Positions 25,401 through 34,728 of a stretch of DNA of 64,000 nt are shown in pieces. Origin of the DNA: an uncultured Clostridia bacterium (lineage in GTDB: Bacteria > Bacillota > Clostridia > Christensenellales > Borkfalkiaceae). The first letter of the stretch is position 1. Each line of letters starts with the position of its first letter. The notes beneath the pieces are model-generated. The model was not told where the DNA came from and searched no databases. It was given only the letters and a program-made list of their open reading frames with translations. Location of the stretch: contig CANQFA010000003.1 of assembly GCA_947597925.1 (NCBI GenBank), forward strand, positions 1-64,000, written 5' to 3'. A program made the translations under genes and the position numbers.

Positions 25401-26663
25401 TCATCTCTCCCGCGCGGTGGCGAGCATCAGCTTGATGCGGTTCTCTTGATTCACCTTGGTGGCCGAGGGGTCGTAGTCCACGGGGACGATATTGGCGCGC
25501 GGAAAGATCTCCTTGATGACGCGCACCGCACCCTTGCCCGCGATGTGGTTGGGCAGGCACCCGAAGGGCTGAGCGCAGACGATATTTTCGGTACCCGACG
25601 CTGCGAGCGCCGCCATCTCGGCGGGGATGAGCCACCCCTCCCCCATCTTGACGCCCTGATTGATGACGCGGTCGGCATATGCCCTGAGCTCCTCGAAGTC
25701 GTGCTGGGGCTCGAAGCGGCCCTGCTCCTTCGTCCACTTCAGCACCTTTTTCTGCTTGCCGTAGAGGTAGCGGTAGACGATGCGGAAGAGGAGGGTCTTG
25801 AGGCTATGCCGCCCGTAGAGTCTGGCGTCGTTGAGCGTATTGACGACGCAGTAGAGCACGAAGTCCATGAGGGCGGGCACGACGGGCTCGCATCCCTCCG
25901 AGAGCAGGAAGTCCTCGAGGTGAGAGTTGCCGAGCGGGGAATATTTTACATAGATCTCCCCCACGATGCCCACCTTGATGCGTTCCTCCTTGCGGACGGG
26001 AACGGCGGCGAACTCCTCGAGAATGCGCCTGCAGCAGCGCTTGAAGTGGGCATATTCATGGGTATCGAGGGCCGCCTTGAGCATCGTCATGCACCGCTCG
26101 CGCGCGGCGGCGCTGTCCCCCTCGTGCGCCTCGTAGGGCTTGGTCTGGTTGAAACAGCTCATCACGAGGTCGCCATAGAAGATGGAATATCCGAGCTTCA
26201 TGACACAGGAGAGACTCCCGAACTCCAGCCCGCTATCCTTCTCGAGCCCCGAAAAGTTGAGGGAGATGACGGGCACCTCGGGAAATTCCGCCCTGAGTGC
26301 CTTGCGGATGAGGGGAAGATAGTTGGAGGCACGACATCCGCCGCCCGTCTGCGTGATGAGGACCGCGGTATGCGCGAGGTCGTATTTCCCGCTCTTCAGG
26401 GCGTCGAGATATTGCCCGATGACGCACAGGGCGGGATAGCAGGTATCGTTATGCACGTGCTTGAGCCCCTCGTCGAGGACCTTCCTTCCCTCGTTGTGCA
26501 GGATCTCCACATGGTACCCCTCCTGCTTCATGACGTGCGTGAGGAGGTCGAAGTGCCAGGGGAGCATGTCGGGGGCGAGGATGACGTGCGTCTTTTTCAT
26601 GTCGCGCGTAAAGCGGGGATAGTCCTCCCTGAAGTCCGCGACGGGTTCCGAAGTCTTCTTCAT
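25401..26663 (-). CDS. 2-hydroxyacyl-CoA dehydratase-like protein (HgdB/D component family)
   Basis: 420 residues. The 2-hydroxyglutaryl-CoA dehydratase D-component fold is suggested by HNDTCYPALCVIGQYLDALKSG, TQTGGGCRASNY and CAQPFGCLPNHIAGKG, with conserved cysteines that would hold an Fe-S cluster. Such proteins remove water from 2-hydroxyacyl-CoA by a radical path after one-electron activation. The gene overlaps the activator gene by four bases. In many Clostridia the two are fused into one ~1400-residue protein; here they are split. The true substrate of this uncharacterised subgroup is unknown. Confidence 0.82.
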   Translation of the reverse strand: MKKTSEPVADFREDYPRFTRDMKKTHVILAPDMLPWHFDLLTHVMKQEGYHVEILHNEGRKVLDEGLKHVHNDTCYPALCVIGQYLDALKSGKYDLAHTAVLITQTGGGCRASNYLPLIRKALRAEFPEVPVISLNFSGLEKDSGLEFGSLSCVMKLGYSIFYGDLVMSCFNQTKPYEAHEGDSAAARERCMTMLKAALDTHEYAHFKRCCRRILEEFAAVPVRKEERIKVGIVGEIYVKYSPLGNSHLEDFLLSEGCEPVVPALMDFVLYCVVNTLNDARLYGRHSLKTLLFRIVYRYLYGKQKKVLKWTKEQGRFEPQHDFEELRAYADRVINQGVKMGEGWLIPAEMAALAASGTENIVCAQPFGCLPNHIAGKGAVRVIKEIFPRANIVPVDYDPSATKVNQENRIKLMLATARER

Positions 26664-29599
26664 AAGCCCTCCTTTGCGCGCTTCTGCTCCTCGATGGCGG
26701 CGAGCAGGGAGCGGATGCGGATCTTCACGACGCCGAGATTATTGATCTCGTCGATCTTGATCTGAGTATAGAGACTGCCGCGGCGTTCGAGGATGGCGCG
26801 CACCTCGTCCGTCGTGATGGCATCGATGCCGCATCCGAAGGAGACGAGCTGCACGAGATGGCACTCGGGATGGCGGGTACAGTATTCCGCCGCACGGTAG
26901 AGGCGGGCATGGTAGGTCCATTGGTTGAGCACATTGACCTTTACCTGTCTGCCCGACTCGAAGACGACGTCTTCGGAGAGCACCGCCACGCCGAGGGAGG
27001 TGAGAAGTTTGGGGATGCCGTGATTGATCTCGGGGTCGGCATGGTAGGGCCTGCCCGCGAGCACGATGACCTCCTTCCCCTGCCGTCTTGCCTCGGCGAG
27101 GATCTTATATCCCTCCTCCACGACATCGCAGTGGAAGAGCTGCATGCGGGCGATCCCCGCGCGGTATGCCCTGCGGACCCGTGATTCGGGGAGCTTGTAC
27201 CGCTTGAGGGCGCGGGTGAGCGTCCTTGCGGTCGCCTTTTCGCTGTTGGGGTCGAGATAGGGCATGATGAGATTCTCCGAGCTGAGGCGCTCGTTATTTG
27301 CCTTCAGAAGTTCGGGATAGTAGGCGACCACGGGGCAATTATAGTGGTTCACGGAGTCCTCTTCGTCGAAATTATAGCTCTCACAGGGATAGAAGATGAA
27401 ATCTACCCCCTTGTCGAGAAGGGACTCGATATGCCCGTGCAGGAGCTTGGCAGGATAGCATGCCGTGTCGCTCGCGACGGTGTGCTGCCCCCTGAAATAG
27501 AGGTCGCGCGAGCTCCTGTCCGAGAGAACGACTTCGAAGCCGAGCTGCTCGAAAAATTCCGTCCAGAGCGGGAGCTGTTCGTACATGAGGAGCTGGAGCG
27601 GAAGGCCCACCCTGCCGAGTTTGCCCTTCTCTCCGCGCGGAAGGGCGAGGAGCATGTCGTATTTTCGCGAATAGATGTCGAGGGGATCGCGCACTCTCTT
27701 CAGCCCCGCACCCCGCTCGCACTTGTTGCCCGAGATGAATTTTCTGCCGTCCGAGAAGGTGAGGACATTGACATTGCAGTGCGATGTGCACCCCTTGCAG
27801 TTCACCGAGCGGGAGGTGTAGGCGAAGTTTCTGAGTTCCGCCTCGGTAAGGAGGGTGCTGAGCAGGGTATCGGCGGAAGTGTTTTCCTTGGCATAGAGCG
27901 CCGCGCCGAAGGCACCCATGAGTCCCGCAATGGCGGGGCGCACGACCTCTCTCCCCGTCTCGAGTTCAAAGGAGCGCAGCACGGCATCATTCAGAAAGGT
28001 CCCGCCCTGCACCACGATGTGCCGTCCGAGCTCTTCGGGCGTGCGGGCGCGGATGACCTTGTAGATGGCATTCTTGACGATGGAGGAGGAGAGCCCCGCG
28101 GAGATATCTTCCACGCTCGCGCCCTCCTTCTGCGCCTGCTTCACCGAGCTGTTCATGAACACCGTGCAGCGGGAGCCGAGCTCCACGGGGTGCTTCGCAA
28201 AGAGTCCGAGACGGGCGAACTCCTCGATATCCTTCCCCATCGCCTTCGCAAAGGTCTGGATGAAGGAACCGCAGCCCGAAGAACAGGCTTCATTGAGCAT
28301 GATGGAGTCGATGGCGCGATTTTTGACCTTGAAACACTTGATGTCCTGTCCGCCGATATCGATGATGAAATCGACTTCGGGATTGAAATAGAGCGCCGCC
28401 TTGAAGTGCGCCATCGTCTCCACGATGCCGAAATCGAACTTCAGGGCCGCCTTCATCATGTCTTCGCCGTATCCCGTGACACAGGCCCCGCGGATGGCGA
28501 TCTTTCCGCCCGTGAGCGAATAGATCTCGCGGAGGCGCGCCGCCACGATCTCGAGCGGCTGGCCGTTGTTGGTCTGGTAGTGTGAATATAAGATCTTGTT
28601 GTCGGGGGTGATGAGCATGAGCTTGGTCGTGGTAGACCCCGCGTCCACGCCGAGATAGGCATCGCCCTCGTAGCGGTAGATATTTTCGAATTGGAGATCG
28701 CTCCGCTTGTGGCGGGCAACGAAGGCATTGTACTCTTCCTGCGAGGAAAAGAGCGGTTTCCCGACCGTGACATTGCCCCCGTCGGAGACCTTTTCGAGAC
28801 GCCCGATGATCTCATCTAACGTCTCTTCGCGCACGGTGATCGCGGACATGGCTGCCCCGATCGCCATGAAGACGGGTGCCTCTTCGGGGAAGATCGCATG
28901 CTCGTCATCGAGTCCGAGGGTCTCCTTGAAGGCCTTTCTGAGCCCCTTGAGGAAATAGAGCGGGCCGCCCAAAAAGAGCACCTTGCCCTTGATCCTCCTC
29001 CCCTGCGCGAGGCCCGACACCGTCTGGTCCACGACGGCGCGGAAGATGGATGCGGCGACATCCGACTTCTTCGCCCCTTGGTTGAGGAGGGGCTGGATGT
29101 CGGACTTCGCAAAGACGCCGCACCGCGAGGCGATGGGGTAGACCCGCTCCGCCTCGAGGGAGAGCCTGTCCATCTCCTCCACGGAGAGATCGAGAAGGGT
29201 CGCCATCTGATCGATGAAGGCGCCCGTGCCGCCCGCACAGCTTCCGTTCATGCGCTGCTCCGTGCCGCCCGTGATGAAGATGATCTTGGCATCTTCCCCT
29301 CCGAGCTCGATCGCCGCATCGGCATCGGGATAGCGCTTCTTGACCGCGGTAAAGGCGGCCTGCACTTCCTGCACGAAATTGAGACCTCCCCTCTGCGCAA
29401 GCCCGAGCCCCGCAGAGCCCGTGACGGAAGCGCGGAAGAGAGGTCCGAACGGGCGGATCTTTTCCAATTCCCCGAGGACACATTCCCTCACACGAGAAAA
29501 ATGGCGCACGTAGGAGGAGGAAAGGATCTCTCCCCCCTCGCTCAGAACGCACACCTTGACAGTCGTAGAACCGACATCGATACCGAGATAATTTGCCAT
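26660..29599 (-). CDS. Acyl-CoA dehydratase activator with two ASKHA ATPase domains and DUF2229
   Basis: 979 residues from ATG at 29599 (GGGAGAC upstream). Two BadF/BcrA-type ATPase domains: the first begins YLGIDVGSTTVKV and has the Cys site NGSCAGGTGAFID, the second begins YLGVDAGSTTTKL (about residue 310) and has NEACSSGCGSFIQ. These cysteines would bridge a [4Fe-4S] cluster between subunits. A cysteine group NCKGCTSHCN and a DUF2229-type domain follow. Such activators use ATP to push one electron into the dehydratase component encoded next to it. Confidence 0.88.
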   Translation of the reverse strand: MANYLGIDVGSTTVKVCVLSEGGEILSSSYVRHFSRVRECVLGELEKIRPFGPLFRASVTGSAGLGLAQRGGLNFVQEVQAAFTAVKKRYPDADAAIELGGEDAKIIFITGGTEQRMNGSCAGGTGAFIDQMATLLDLSVEEMDRLSLEAERVYPIASRCGVFAKSDIQPLLNQGAKKSDVAASIFRAVVDQTVSGLAQGRRIKGKVLFLGGPLYFLKGLRKAFKETLGLDDEHAIFPEEAPVFMAIGAAMSAITVREETLDEIIGRLEKVSDGGNVTVGKPLFSSQEEYNAFVARHKRSDLQFENIYRYEGDAYLGVDAGSTTTKLMLITPDNKILYSHYQTNNGQPLEIVAARLREIYSLTGGKIAIRGACVTGYGEDMMKAALKFDFGIVETMAHFKAALYFNPEVDFIIDIGGQDIKCFKVKNRAIDSIMLNEACSSGCGSFIQTFAKAMGKDIEEFARLGLFAKHPVELGSRCTVFMNSSVKQAQKEGASVEDISAGLSSSIVKNAIYKVIRARTPEELGRHIVVQGGTFLNDAVLRSFELETGREVVRPAIAGLMGAFGAALYAKENTSADTLLSTLLTEAELRNFAYTSRSVNCKGCTSHCNVNVLTFSDGRKFISGNKCERGAGLKRVRDPLDIYSRKYDMLLALPRGEKGKLGRVGLPLQLLMYEQLPLWTEFFEQLGFEVVLSDRSSRDLYFRGQHTVASDTACYPAKLLHGHIESLLDKGVDFIFYPCESYNFDEEDSVNHYNCPVVAYYPELLKANNERLSSENLIMPYLDPNSEKATARTLTRALKRYKLPESRVRRAYRAGIARMQLFHCDVVEEGYKILAEARRQGKEVIVLAGRPYHADPEINHGIPKLLTSLGVAVLSEDVVFESGRQVKVNVLNQWTYHARLYRAAEYCTRHPECHLVQLVSFGCGIDAITTDEVRAILERRGSLYTQIKIDEINNLGVVKIRIRSLLAAIEEQKRAKEGL

Positions 29600-29627
29600 A
29601 AGTCTCCCGTAAGTCTCACTTGTCCCC

Positions 29628-29656
29628 ATTATATCATAAAACGGGGAAAATGACAA
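29628..29656 (-). promoter_or_regulatory. Promoter of the dehydratase/activator operon
   Basis: Minus strand TTGTCA (29651-29656), 17-base spacer, TATAAT (29628-29633), 28 bases before the activator start. Confidence 0.85.
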
Positions 29657-29694
29657 GATACGGAAAACCGAAAAGACAAATTTTTACAAAAATC

Positions 29695-29955
29695 TCACTT
29701 GCCCTCGCCGCGCTTTGCCGCGTACATCCTCTTGGTGGACTCGCCGCCGCGGATATGCCGCTCGCTCAGATTCTTCTCGAGAATCTTGCGGACCTGCTCC
29801 GCGAGCGCGGGATCGATGAACGGAAGCCGCTCCGTCACGTCTTTATGCACGGTGGATTTGCTCGTGCCGAGGGCCTTTGCGCATGCCCGCACCGTACAAT
29901 TTTTCTCCGCAATATATTTTCCGCAACGCCTGACCCGCTCCTCGAACTCCCACAT
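29695..29955 (-). CDS. spoIIID: Sporulation stage III transcriptional regulator SpoIIID
   Basis: 86 residues, the normal size. The helix-turn-helix region TVRACAKALGTSKSTVHKDV, then TERLPFIDPALA and RHIRGGESTKRMY, follow the SpoIIID pattern closely. In Bacillus it acts in the mother cell, switching genes on and off between sigma-E and sigma-K. It is good evidence that this organism forms, or recently formed, endospores. GGCGGAG precedes the ATG. No sporulation operon neighbours are seen here. Confidence 0.95.
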   Translation of the reverse strand: MWEFEERVRRCGKYIAEKNCTVRACAKALGTSKSTVHKDVTERLPFIDPALAEQVRKILEKNLSERHIRGGESTKRMYAAKRGEGK

Positions 29956-29970
29956 ATCTCCGCCCTCACA

Positions 29971-30001
29971 TTCGACAAAAGATACTTTAATCTATGTCGA
30001 A
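29971..30001. promoter_or_regulatory. Inverted repeat upstream of spoIIID
   Basis: TTCGACA (29971-29977) and TGTCGAA (29995-30001) are perfect 7-base inverted repeats 17 bases apart, placed about 20-45 bases before the spoIIID start. It could be an operator. I see no gene between 29956 and 30126. Confidence 0.4.
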
Positions 30002-30126
30002 AAAGGGAGAAATAGAACGAAGAGAATGATTGGGCTTCCTCTCGAATGCCCCAAAAAGACAAGGGCCTTTAAACTTTTGCCGCCTTGCGACAATCGATCC
30101 TTGCCTCTGCAATATTCTATCGAGCC

Positions 30127-30567
30127 TTATATTTCCTTACCGACCTCCAAATCTTTTAGAGTCTTTCCGTTTTTTGTTTTCCACTCGATCCTGCCGTTCG
30201 CATTTCTGCCCATGACCATCGCCGCCGCAAGTGAAGGGCTCGTAAAAATATGATCTTTTGTAAACACATGGGAATCATCAATGACATTTTGTGCAATCAA
30301 TTTATTGCGTAGCTTTACTATACTCGGAGATATACTTGCAGAGACGGGATCCGCCACAACAGAGCCCTTCAGAACAGCAAGCCCATCTGAGACACTCACC
30401 CCAGTCCCAGAAGCCCCTCTCGCGGCATGGATGTAGAAACGCTCATCCGGATGTTTAGCATTCAAATGCTCTTCGACGCCGTCAAATACTTTATATCCGA
30501 GCGAATTCACCAAAAGCTTGGAATTATCGATGAACTCCTCTACAAAAGAATTCTGTTCGCCTTTGTG
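30127..30567 (-). pseudogene. DUF4357-domain fragment, in frame after the stop of the upstream gene
   Basis: 146 codons that look coding right from the TAA at 30568-30570. The part from LLVNSLGYKVF to AAAMVMGRNANGRIEWK, then GKTLKDLEVG, is a DUF4357 domain, normally the C-terminal part of GIY-YIG or related proteins of 250-300 residues. No GIY-YIG part is present. The only starts are weak (TTG at 30513, GTG at 30510), with GGAG poorly placed. It is either the tail of a larger protein broken by a nonsense change or a fragment expressed by reinitiation. Confidence 0.65.
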
Positions 30568-31317
30568 TTATGCATAATCGTTATTTTTTCGGAAGGTCAT
30601 GCAGAGAAGGACGTCAAGATAGGCGCCCTCTTCGTCCTTGCGGGCACGCCACTTCTCTATCTCTACATACGGGATCTGGTAGCTCACCCCTGTGTAAAAG
30701 ATGTAAGATTCTCCGCCGCATTCAAACTCCACGCCTTGGGAGTATTTCCCCTCGACGATTCTGAAATCTATCGGCCCGGTGGGCATTCCGCCACTTAAAC
30801 GGAGCCGAAGGGGGAAGGTCGCCGACTTGCCCTCCTTCCTCGGGAGTTCATCTTCCGGCGGCTCAAAGTGGCCGACCGTGTGCGGCGTGAGTTCGATCTC
30901 GAACATGCCGTCCTCATTGATATCCATCGTGCGGAAGATCTCCCGTTTGACGGGTATGAGTTTATAACAGTTGGCATAAATCTCGGGAGGATCTGCTTTT
31001 TCCCCGTTCATGTGCTTCCAAATCTCCCTTTCATCGGCATAACAACTAAACCAAACTCCCGCGAGATATTCGTTCCACACGCGCTTGAGATGGCATGCTC
31101 CGAGCTTTTTCGCGCATTCGGGGGAAATTTCGTCATGAAACCCGATCAGCGCATACTGGGTCTCTTTATCGTTACAGAAAAATTTAGCGCCGTCGCAGAT
31201 CTGAATGGTCTTCCACGGGTCGAGGCTGTAATCCGCGGGTCGAAGATCGAGTTTTGCGCGCAAATTCGTGCAATACTCCGAAATAGCGTTTTGCATTGCC
31301 TTTGTGATTTTTGCCAT
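30568..31317 (-). CDS. Unknown protein, 249 residues
   Basis: I do not recognise this family. It is soluble, with no signal peptide, and begins MAKITKAMQNAISEYC; the middle holds PPEIYANCYKLIPVKREIF and the C-terminal part is rich in beta-strand-like residues (SYIFYTGVSYQIPYVEIEKW). AAGGAGAAATATCAC precedes the ATG. It lies 21 bases after the 474-residue LRR gene as part of the leftward unit starting near 37.5 kb. The reading frame runs straight on after its TAA into a DUF4357 domain, so the intact ancestor may have been about 396 residues. Confidence 0.65.
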   Translation of the reverse strand: MAKITKAMQNAISEYCTNLRAKLDLRPADYSLDPWKTIQICDGAKFFCNDKETQYALIGFHDEISPECAKKLGACHLKRVWNEYLAGVWFSCYADEREIWKHMNGEKADPPEIYANCYKLIPVKREIFRTMDINEDGMFEIELTPHTVGHFEPPEDELPRKEGKSATFPLRLRLSGGMPTGPIDFRIVEGKYSQGVEFECGGESYIFYTGVSYQIPYVEIEKWRARKDEEGAYLDVLLCMTFRKNNDYA

Positions 31318-31338
31318 GTGATATTTCTCCTTTGTTTT

Positions 31339-32766
31339 TTATTTGATTTCTACATGCACGGCGAAGGGATTTTTGGAACTGCCGAGGAACTGCTTGCCCT
31401 CTCTTTTGTTGCAACGGAGTTTATTGTCTCCCCAAAAGACATCTTCGCCCAAATCGGGATCGCCTTCGATACAGACATTCTCGAGATTTATGCAAGATCG
31501 GAATGTCCCGGCACCGATCTCCACAATGCTTTCCGGAAGGACAACGTTTTTGAGAGACGCGCAACCATCAAACGCCCTCGGCGGAAGCCAATTGTCATCG
31601 CCCTCTTCCACGACGAGATCGGTAACAAGGGAGCAAGCGAATTGTTCTTCCGTCCCCTCTTCAAATCGAACATTTGCGGGAATGAACAACTCCGTAAGAT
31701 ACGTCCCGTAAAATGCTCCGGACAGGATCCAAAACTTGCCCTTGGGGAAGACTACCCGCTGAAGTCCGGAGTCTCTGAACGCATCTTCTCCGATGGCATC
31801 AAGGTTGTCCGAAAAGACGATCTCATCCAGCCATTTTGCACGTTCGAACGCACCCGCGCCAATGAGCACGACGCGTTTCCCCGCCACCATGTCCGGAATG
31901 ACAATCTTATTTTTGTGTTTTGTCACACCGACTACACTTAGCTCCTCCGCCTTTTCGACAGAGACAGAGGGCTTCCCCTCCTTAATCGCCGGTCCATACA
32001 GGATACCATTCTCCTCGATATAATTTGCGCTATCATAAATGACGCAACCGGCGAGAGAAAAACAATTTATATCCCAGTCTGAGCGCCGTCTCTTCTCTTT
32101 GACGAGTACCATAGTACCCCGTAAAAAGGCAAATTTTCCAATCGTCTTGATGCCCTGCGGGAGACGGATCACACACAAATCATCACTGCCGAAAGCCTCT
32201 TTCGCGATCTCTTCCGGAACGCCCTCAAAAATCACTTCCTCTAACTTGGAGGAATAGAACGCTCTCTCGCCGATCCGATAGACGCTCTTCGGTATGGCCA
32301 CAGAGCGGACCGGATGATCCCATGTCCCCCACGTCACATTCTTGCCGATCTCCCCTACGCCATCGGGAATACGGATGCGCTCGTCCATCCCTTTGTACTT
32401 CATAAGTACGCCGCCGCGGATGACAAAATCATCGGGGTTGCATACGAATTCCTTCTGTGGGGCCTCGAGCTCTTCTTCGACGGGAAGATCCCGCTCGGCG
32501 AGCACGCTATCGACCGTCTGTCGTACGAAGTCGTAATCGACAATATGTTCCCCAAGATCGACCGTCTCTTCGGGGCACGACTTTTTTGGCAGCGTCGTCT
32601 TGCATTCCACGACGGGAAAATCCTGAATATCGAGCCAATCGATCGCTTTTGAAACAACGCCGAGCTTTCCGCCCGCGATGACGGCGTTGCCCACCGCAAG
32701 CGGAATTTCAGAATTGAAGTACGCCTGCGTATTGTCATCAAATTTTACAAGTACCGCACATTTCAT
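31339..32766 (-). CDS. Leucine-rich-repeat protein (BspA type) with N-terminal small barrel domain
   Basis: 475 residues from ATG at 32766. The first ~60 residues (CAVLVKFDDNTQAYFNSEIP, then VGNAVIAGGKLGVVS) look like a small beta-barrel that also occurs at the C-terminus of the 908-residue protein of this unit. BspA-type LRR_5 repeats follow, with units such as IRIPDGVGEIGKNV, IRLPQGIKTIGKFAF and VVLPESIVEIGAGTF. There is no signal peptide or anchor, so it is probably cytoplasmic, unlike most BspA proteins. A TTG at 32778 is an alternative start but overlaps the previous gene. Confidence 0.75.
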   Translation of the reverse strand: MKCAVLVKFDDNTQAYFNSEIPLAVGNAVIAGGKLGVVSKAIDWLDIQDFPVVECKTTLPKKSCPEETVDLGEHIVDYDFVRQTVDSVLAERDLPVEEELEAPQKEFVCNPDDFVIRGGVLMKYKGMDERIRIPDGVGEIGKNVTWGTWDHPVRSVAIPKSVYRIGERAFYSSKLEEVIFEGVPEEIAKEAFGSDDLCVIRLPQGIKTIGKFAFLRGTMVLVKEKRRRSDWDINCFSLAGCVIYDSANYIEENGILYGPAIKEGKPSVSVEKAEELSVVGVTKHKNKIVIPDMVAGKRVVLIGAGAFERAKWLDEIVFSDNLDAIGEDAFRDSGLQRVVFPKGKFWILSGAFYGTYLTELFIPANVRFEEGTEEQFACSLVTDLVVEEGDDNWLPPRAFDGCASLKNVVLPESIVEIGAGTFRSCINLENVCIEGDPDLGEDVFWGDNKLRCNKREGKQFLGSSKNPFAVHVEIK

Positions 32767-32774
32767 CTCTTGCC

Positions 32775-34712
32775 TCAACCGAGTAATTTTTTCGAGACGA
32801 TCTCGCGGAGTTCGTCATCCGGGATGTGTCTGAGATGTTCGCGCTTTTCGTATTCGGACAAAGATTGTCCGAACGAATTGCGTTTTGAATTGATCTCTCT
32901 GACATACTCGTCTTCGAGCGCTTCAGCAAGGTCGGGGAACTTCTTCCACACCTCTGCAAAGAGCTCTCCTTCGCAACTCACGCCCGCTCCGATCGCGAGG
33001 AGATGTTCGGCAAACGCTCTCGACTTTTTGGTGATCAGCGAGAGATCGCTCCAGATGACCTCAATGCGCTCCTTTGTCCCCCACTCCTTCCACACGCGCT
33101 CGACTTTGCGCAAGGGTTTATCAATGCGGCGGAAGAATTCCTTCGGCTCGATCTCATAAGCCGCCGCCCCGACGACAAATTCTTCATCCGCAAAGAGGGC
33201 GACGTCGAGCTCGTCGAAGCTGCGGCGGACATCATATGAGTTTTGGCGCGTGTTGTGCTCCAGAATGCGATAAATATTTTCACGGGGCTTCAGCGCTTCC
33301 GGAACGGCGGGAAGCAAGATCCGTACTTTCTCCTGCATCAACGCAAATTCCAGATCGTCTGCGGTTTCATAGTGGAAGAATTTTTCAAAGTCCGAGATAT
33401 GCTTGACAGGTTCGCACATTTTGAGGAAATCCTGACTCTTTTTGAGCGCCGTGGGGAGGACGTCGGAGTGAGAATAGCAAGTGATATGTGCGTAGATATC
33501 TGTCCAGAATGCAAAATCGTCCCTGATTTTTTTGGAGCATGCCCCATGGAATCCGCCCAAAAGTGCACAGGTGGGGTGTGCTTTCAGAAATGCTCGCTTT
33601 TCTTCATCCGTCGGATAAAGGCGCTTAAAGGCATTCAGCCTGACGTCCTTCTGCTCCTTTTTGTTGCTGCTCGCAAGATCGGTCGAATACCAACTTCCCC
33701 CCTTCTCCCGAACGTAAATCTGCTCAACACTATCGAATGCGATCTCATAGAGTTCCCGATCGCTGCTCCATTCGCCCGATAGGAGAATGACCGGCGCATG
33801 GACGAGCGCACGCTTCACGAGCTTACGTTCCGTGCGGAAGATCTCGAAAGACCCGGAGACGATTTGACAGATTTTGCCTTCGATTTTCCATAATGCATCT
33901 TCGATGCTCTTATAATCGATACTGCTTTTCAGGCGCTTTTCGCGGGTCAGCTGTAGATATGCGTTCTTTTTCTCGGCGAGACGATCGGCTTCCGAAAGAA
34001 GATTTTCGACCATGGGGACCTCGGGAGCTTTTTCTTGCCCTTCGTACCATACCGAACGAAAGAATTCGCGCGTCCCCTCTACCGACGAGCTTATGATCTC
34101 CATGACTTTCTCTTCGGACAGGGCACTGAGCTCTTTCATACATTCGAGAATATCCCGCCGCTTCGTATGGATCGCATCATAGACCAAAGACTCCGATTTT
34201 TTGGGAAAGAGACGAAGGTAATCGCACCAAGGCATATTCGGATGCTTTTCGATTGCATTCGTGGGGTACGAATACCAATTGAAAGAGTATCCGTTGTCCT
34301 TCATCGCCTTAATTTTTTTGTAGTCATAAGACAGCTTCCAGGCGTCCATCCGATCACTCACGAACCTGACGAACGAGCTTGTAGTGCACCCGTAGTAATC
34401 GGTATACGTGAGCGGAAACCGATGCTCTTTTTGAAAGAAGCCCCCGTCGTAAATCTTACGGATGCGCTCCATGATGGCGGGGACGCCGACGTCGTCCTTT
34501 TGAAATACTTCAAGCGGAAGGCTGTCGAGGTATTTCATGAGCGCCACAGCGGCATAACCCGCCTTCTCATAGTCGCAGCCTTCTCCCTCGAGTCCCGTCA
34601 TGATGTCCATGCACTCTGAGAGCGCAACGACACCCTCCACCGTTTTGAGTTCGGGAATGTCGAGTTTCTTATTTCTGCACGCTTCGCGCACAAGTCTCAT
34701 CAAATCTGCCAT
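32775..34712 (-). CDS. Large unknown protein, 645 residues
   Basis: From ATG at 34712 (AAGGAGAGAATATA upstream) the protein has 645 residues and no signal peptide or membrane segment. It is mostly helical and charged. I recognise no catalytic motif; features are repeated Trp/Tyr-rich stretches (GYSFNWYSYPTNAI, VWYEGQEKAPE, GGSWYSTDLASS) and a C-terminal part ending with LRHIPDDELREIVSKKLLG. It lies between the two LRR genes (16 bases after the first) and probably works with them. Base composition is lower in GC than the housekeeping flanks, suggesting transfer. Confidence 0.7.
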   Translation of the reverse strand: MADLMRLVREACRNKKLDIPELKTVEGVVALSECMDIMTGLEGEGCDYEKAGYAAVALMKYLDSLPLEVFQKDDVGVPAIMERIRKIYDGGFFQKEHRFPLTYTDYYGCTTSSFVRFVSDRMDAWKLSYDYKKIKAMKDNGYSFNWYSYPTNAIEKHPNMPWCDYLRLFPKKSESLVYDAIHTKRRDILECMKELSALSEEKVMEIISSSVEGTREFFRSVWYEGQEKAPEVPMVENLLSEADRLAEKKNAYLQLTREKRLKSSIDYKSIEDALWKIEGKICQIVSGSFEIFRTERKLVKRALVHAPVILLSGEWSSDRELYEIAFDSVEQIYVREKGGSWYSTDLASSNKKEQKDVRLNAFKRLYPTDEEKRAFLKAHPTCALLGGFHGACSKKIRDDFAFWTDIYAHITCYSHSDVLPTALKKSQDFLKMCEPVKHISDFEKFFHYETADDLEFALMQEKVRILLPAVPEALKPRENIYRILEHNTRQNSYDVRRSFDELDVALFADEEFVVGAAAYEIEPKEFFRRIDKPLRKVERVWKEWGTKERIEVIWSDLSLITKKSRAFAEHLLAIGAGVSCEGELFAEVWKKFPDLAEALEDEYVREINSKRNSFGQSLSEYEKREHLRHIPDDELREIVSKKLLG

Positions 34713-34728
34713 TATATTCTCTCCTTTT

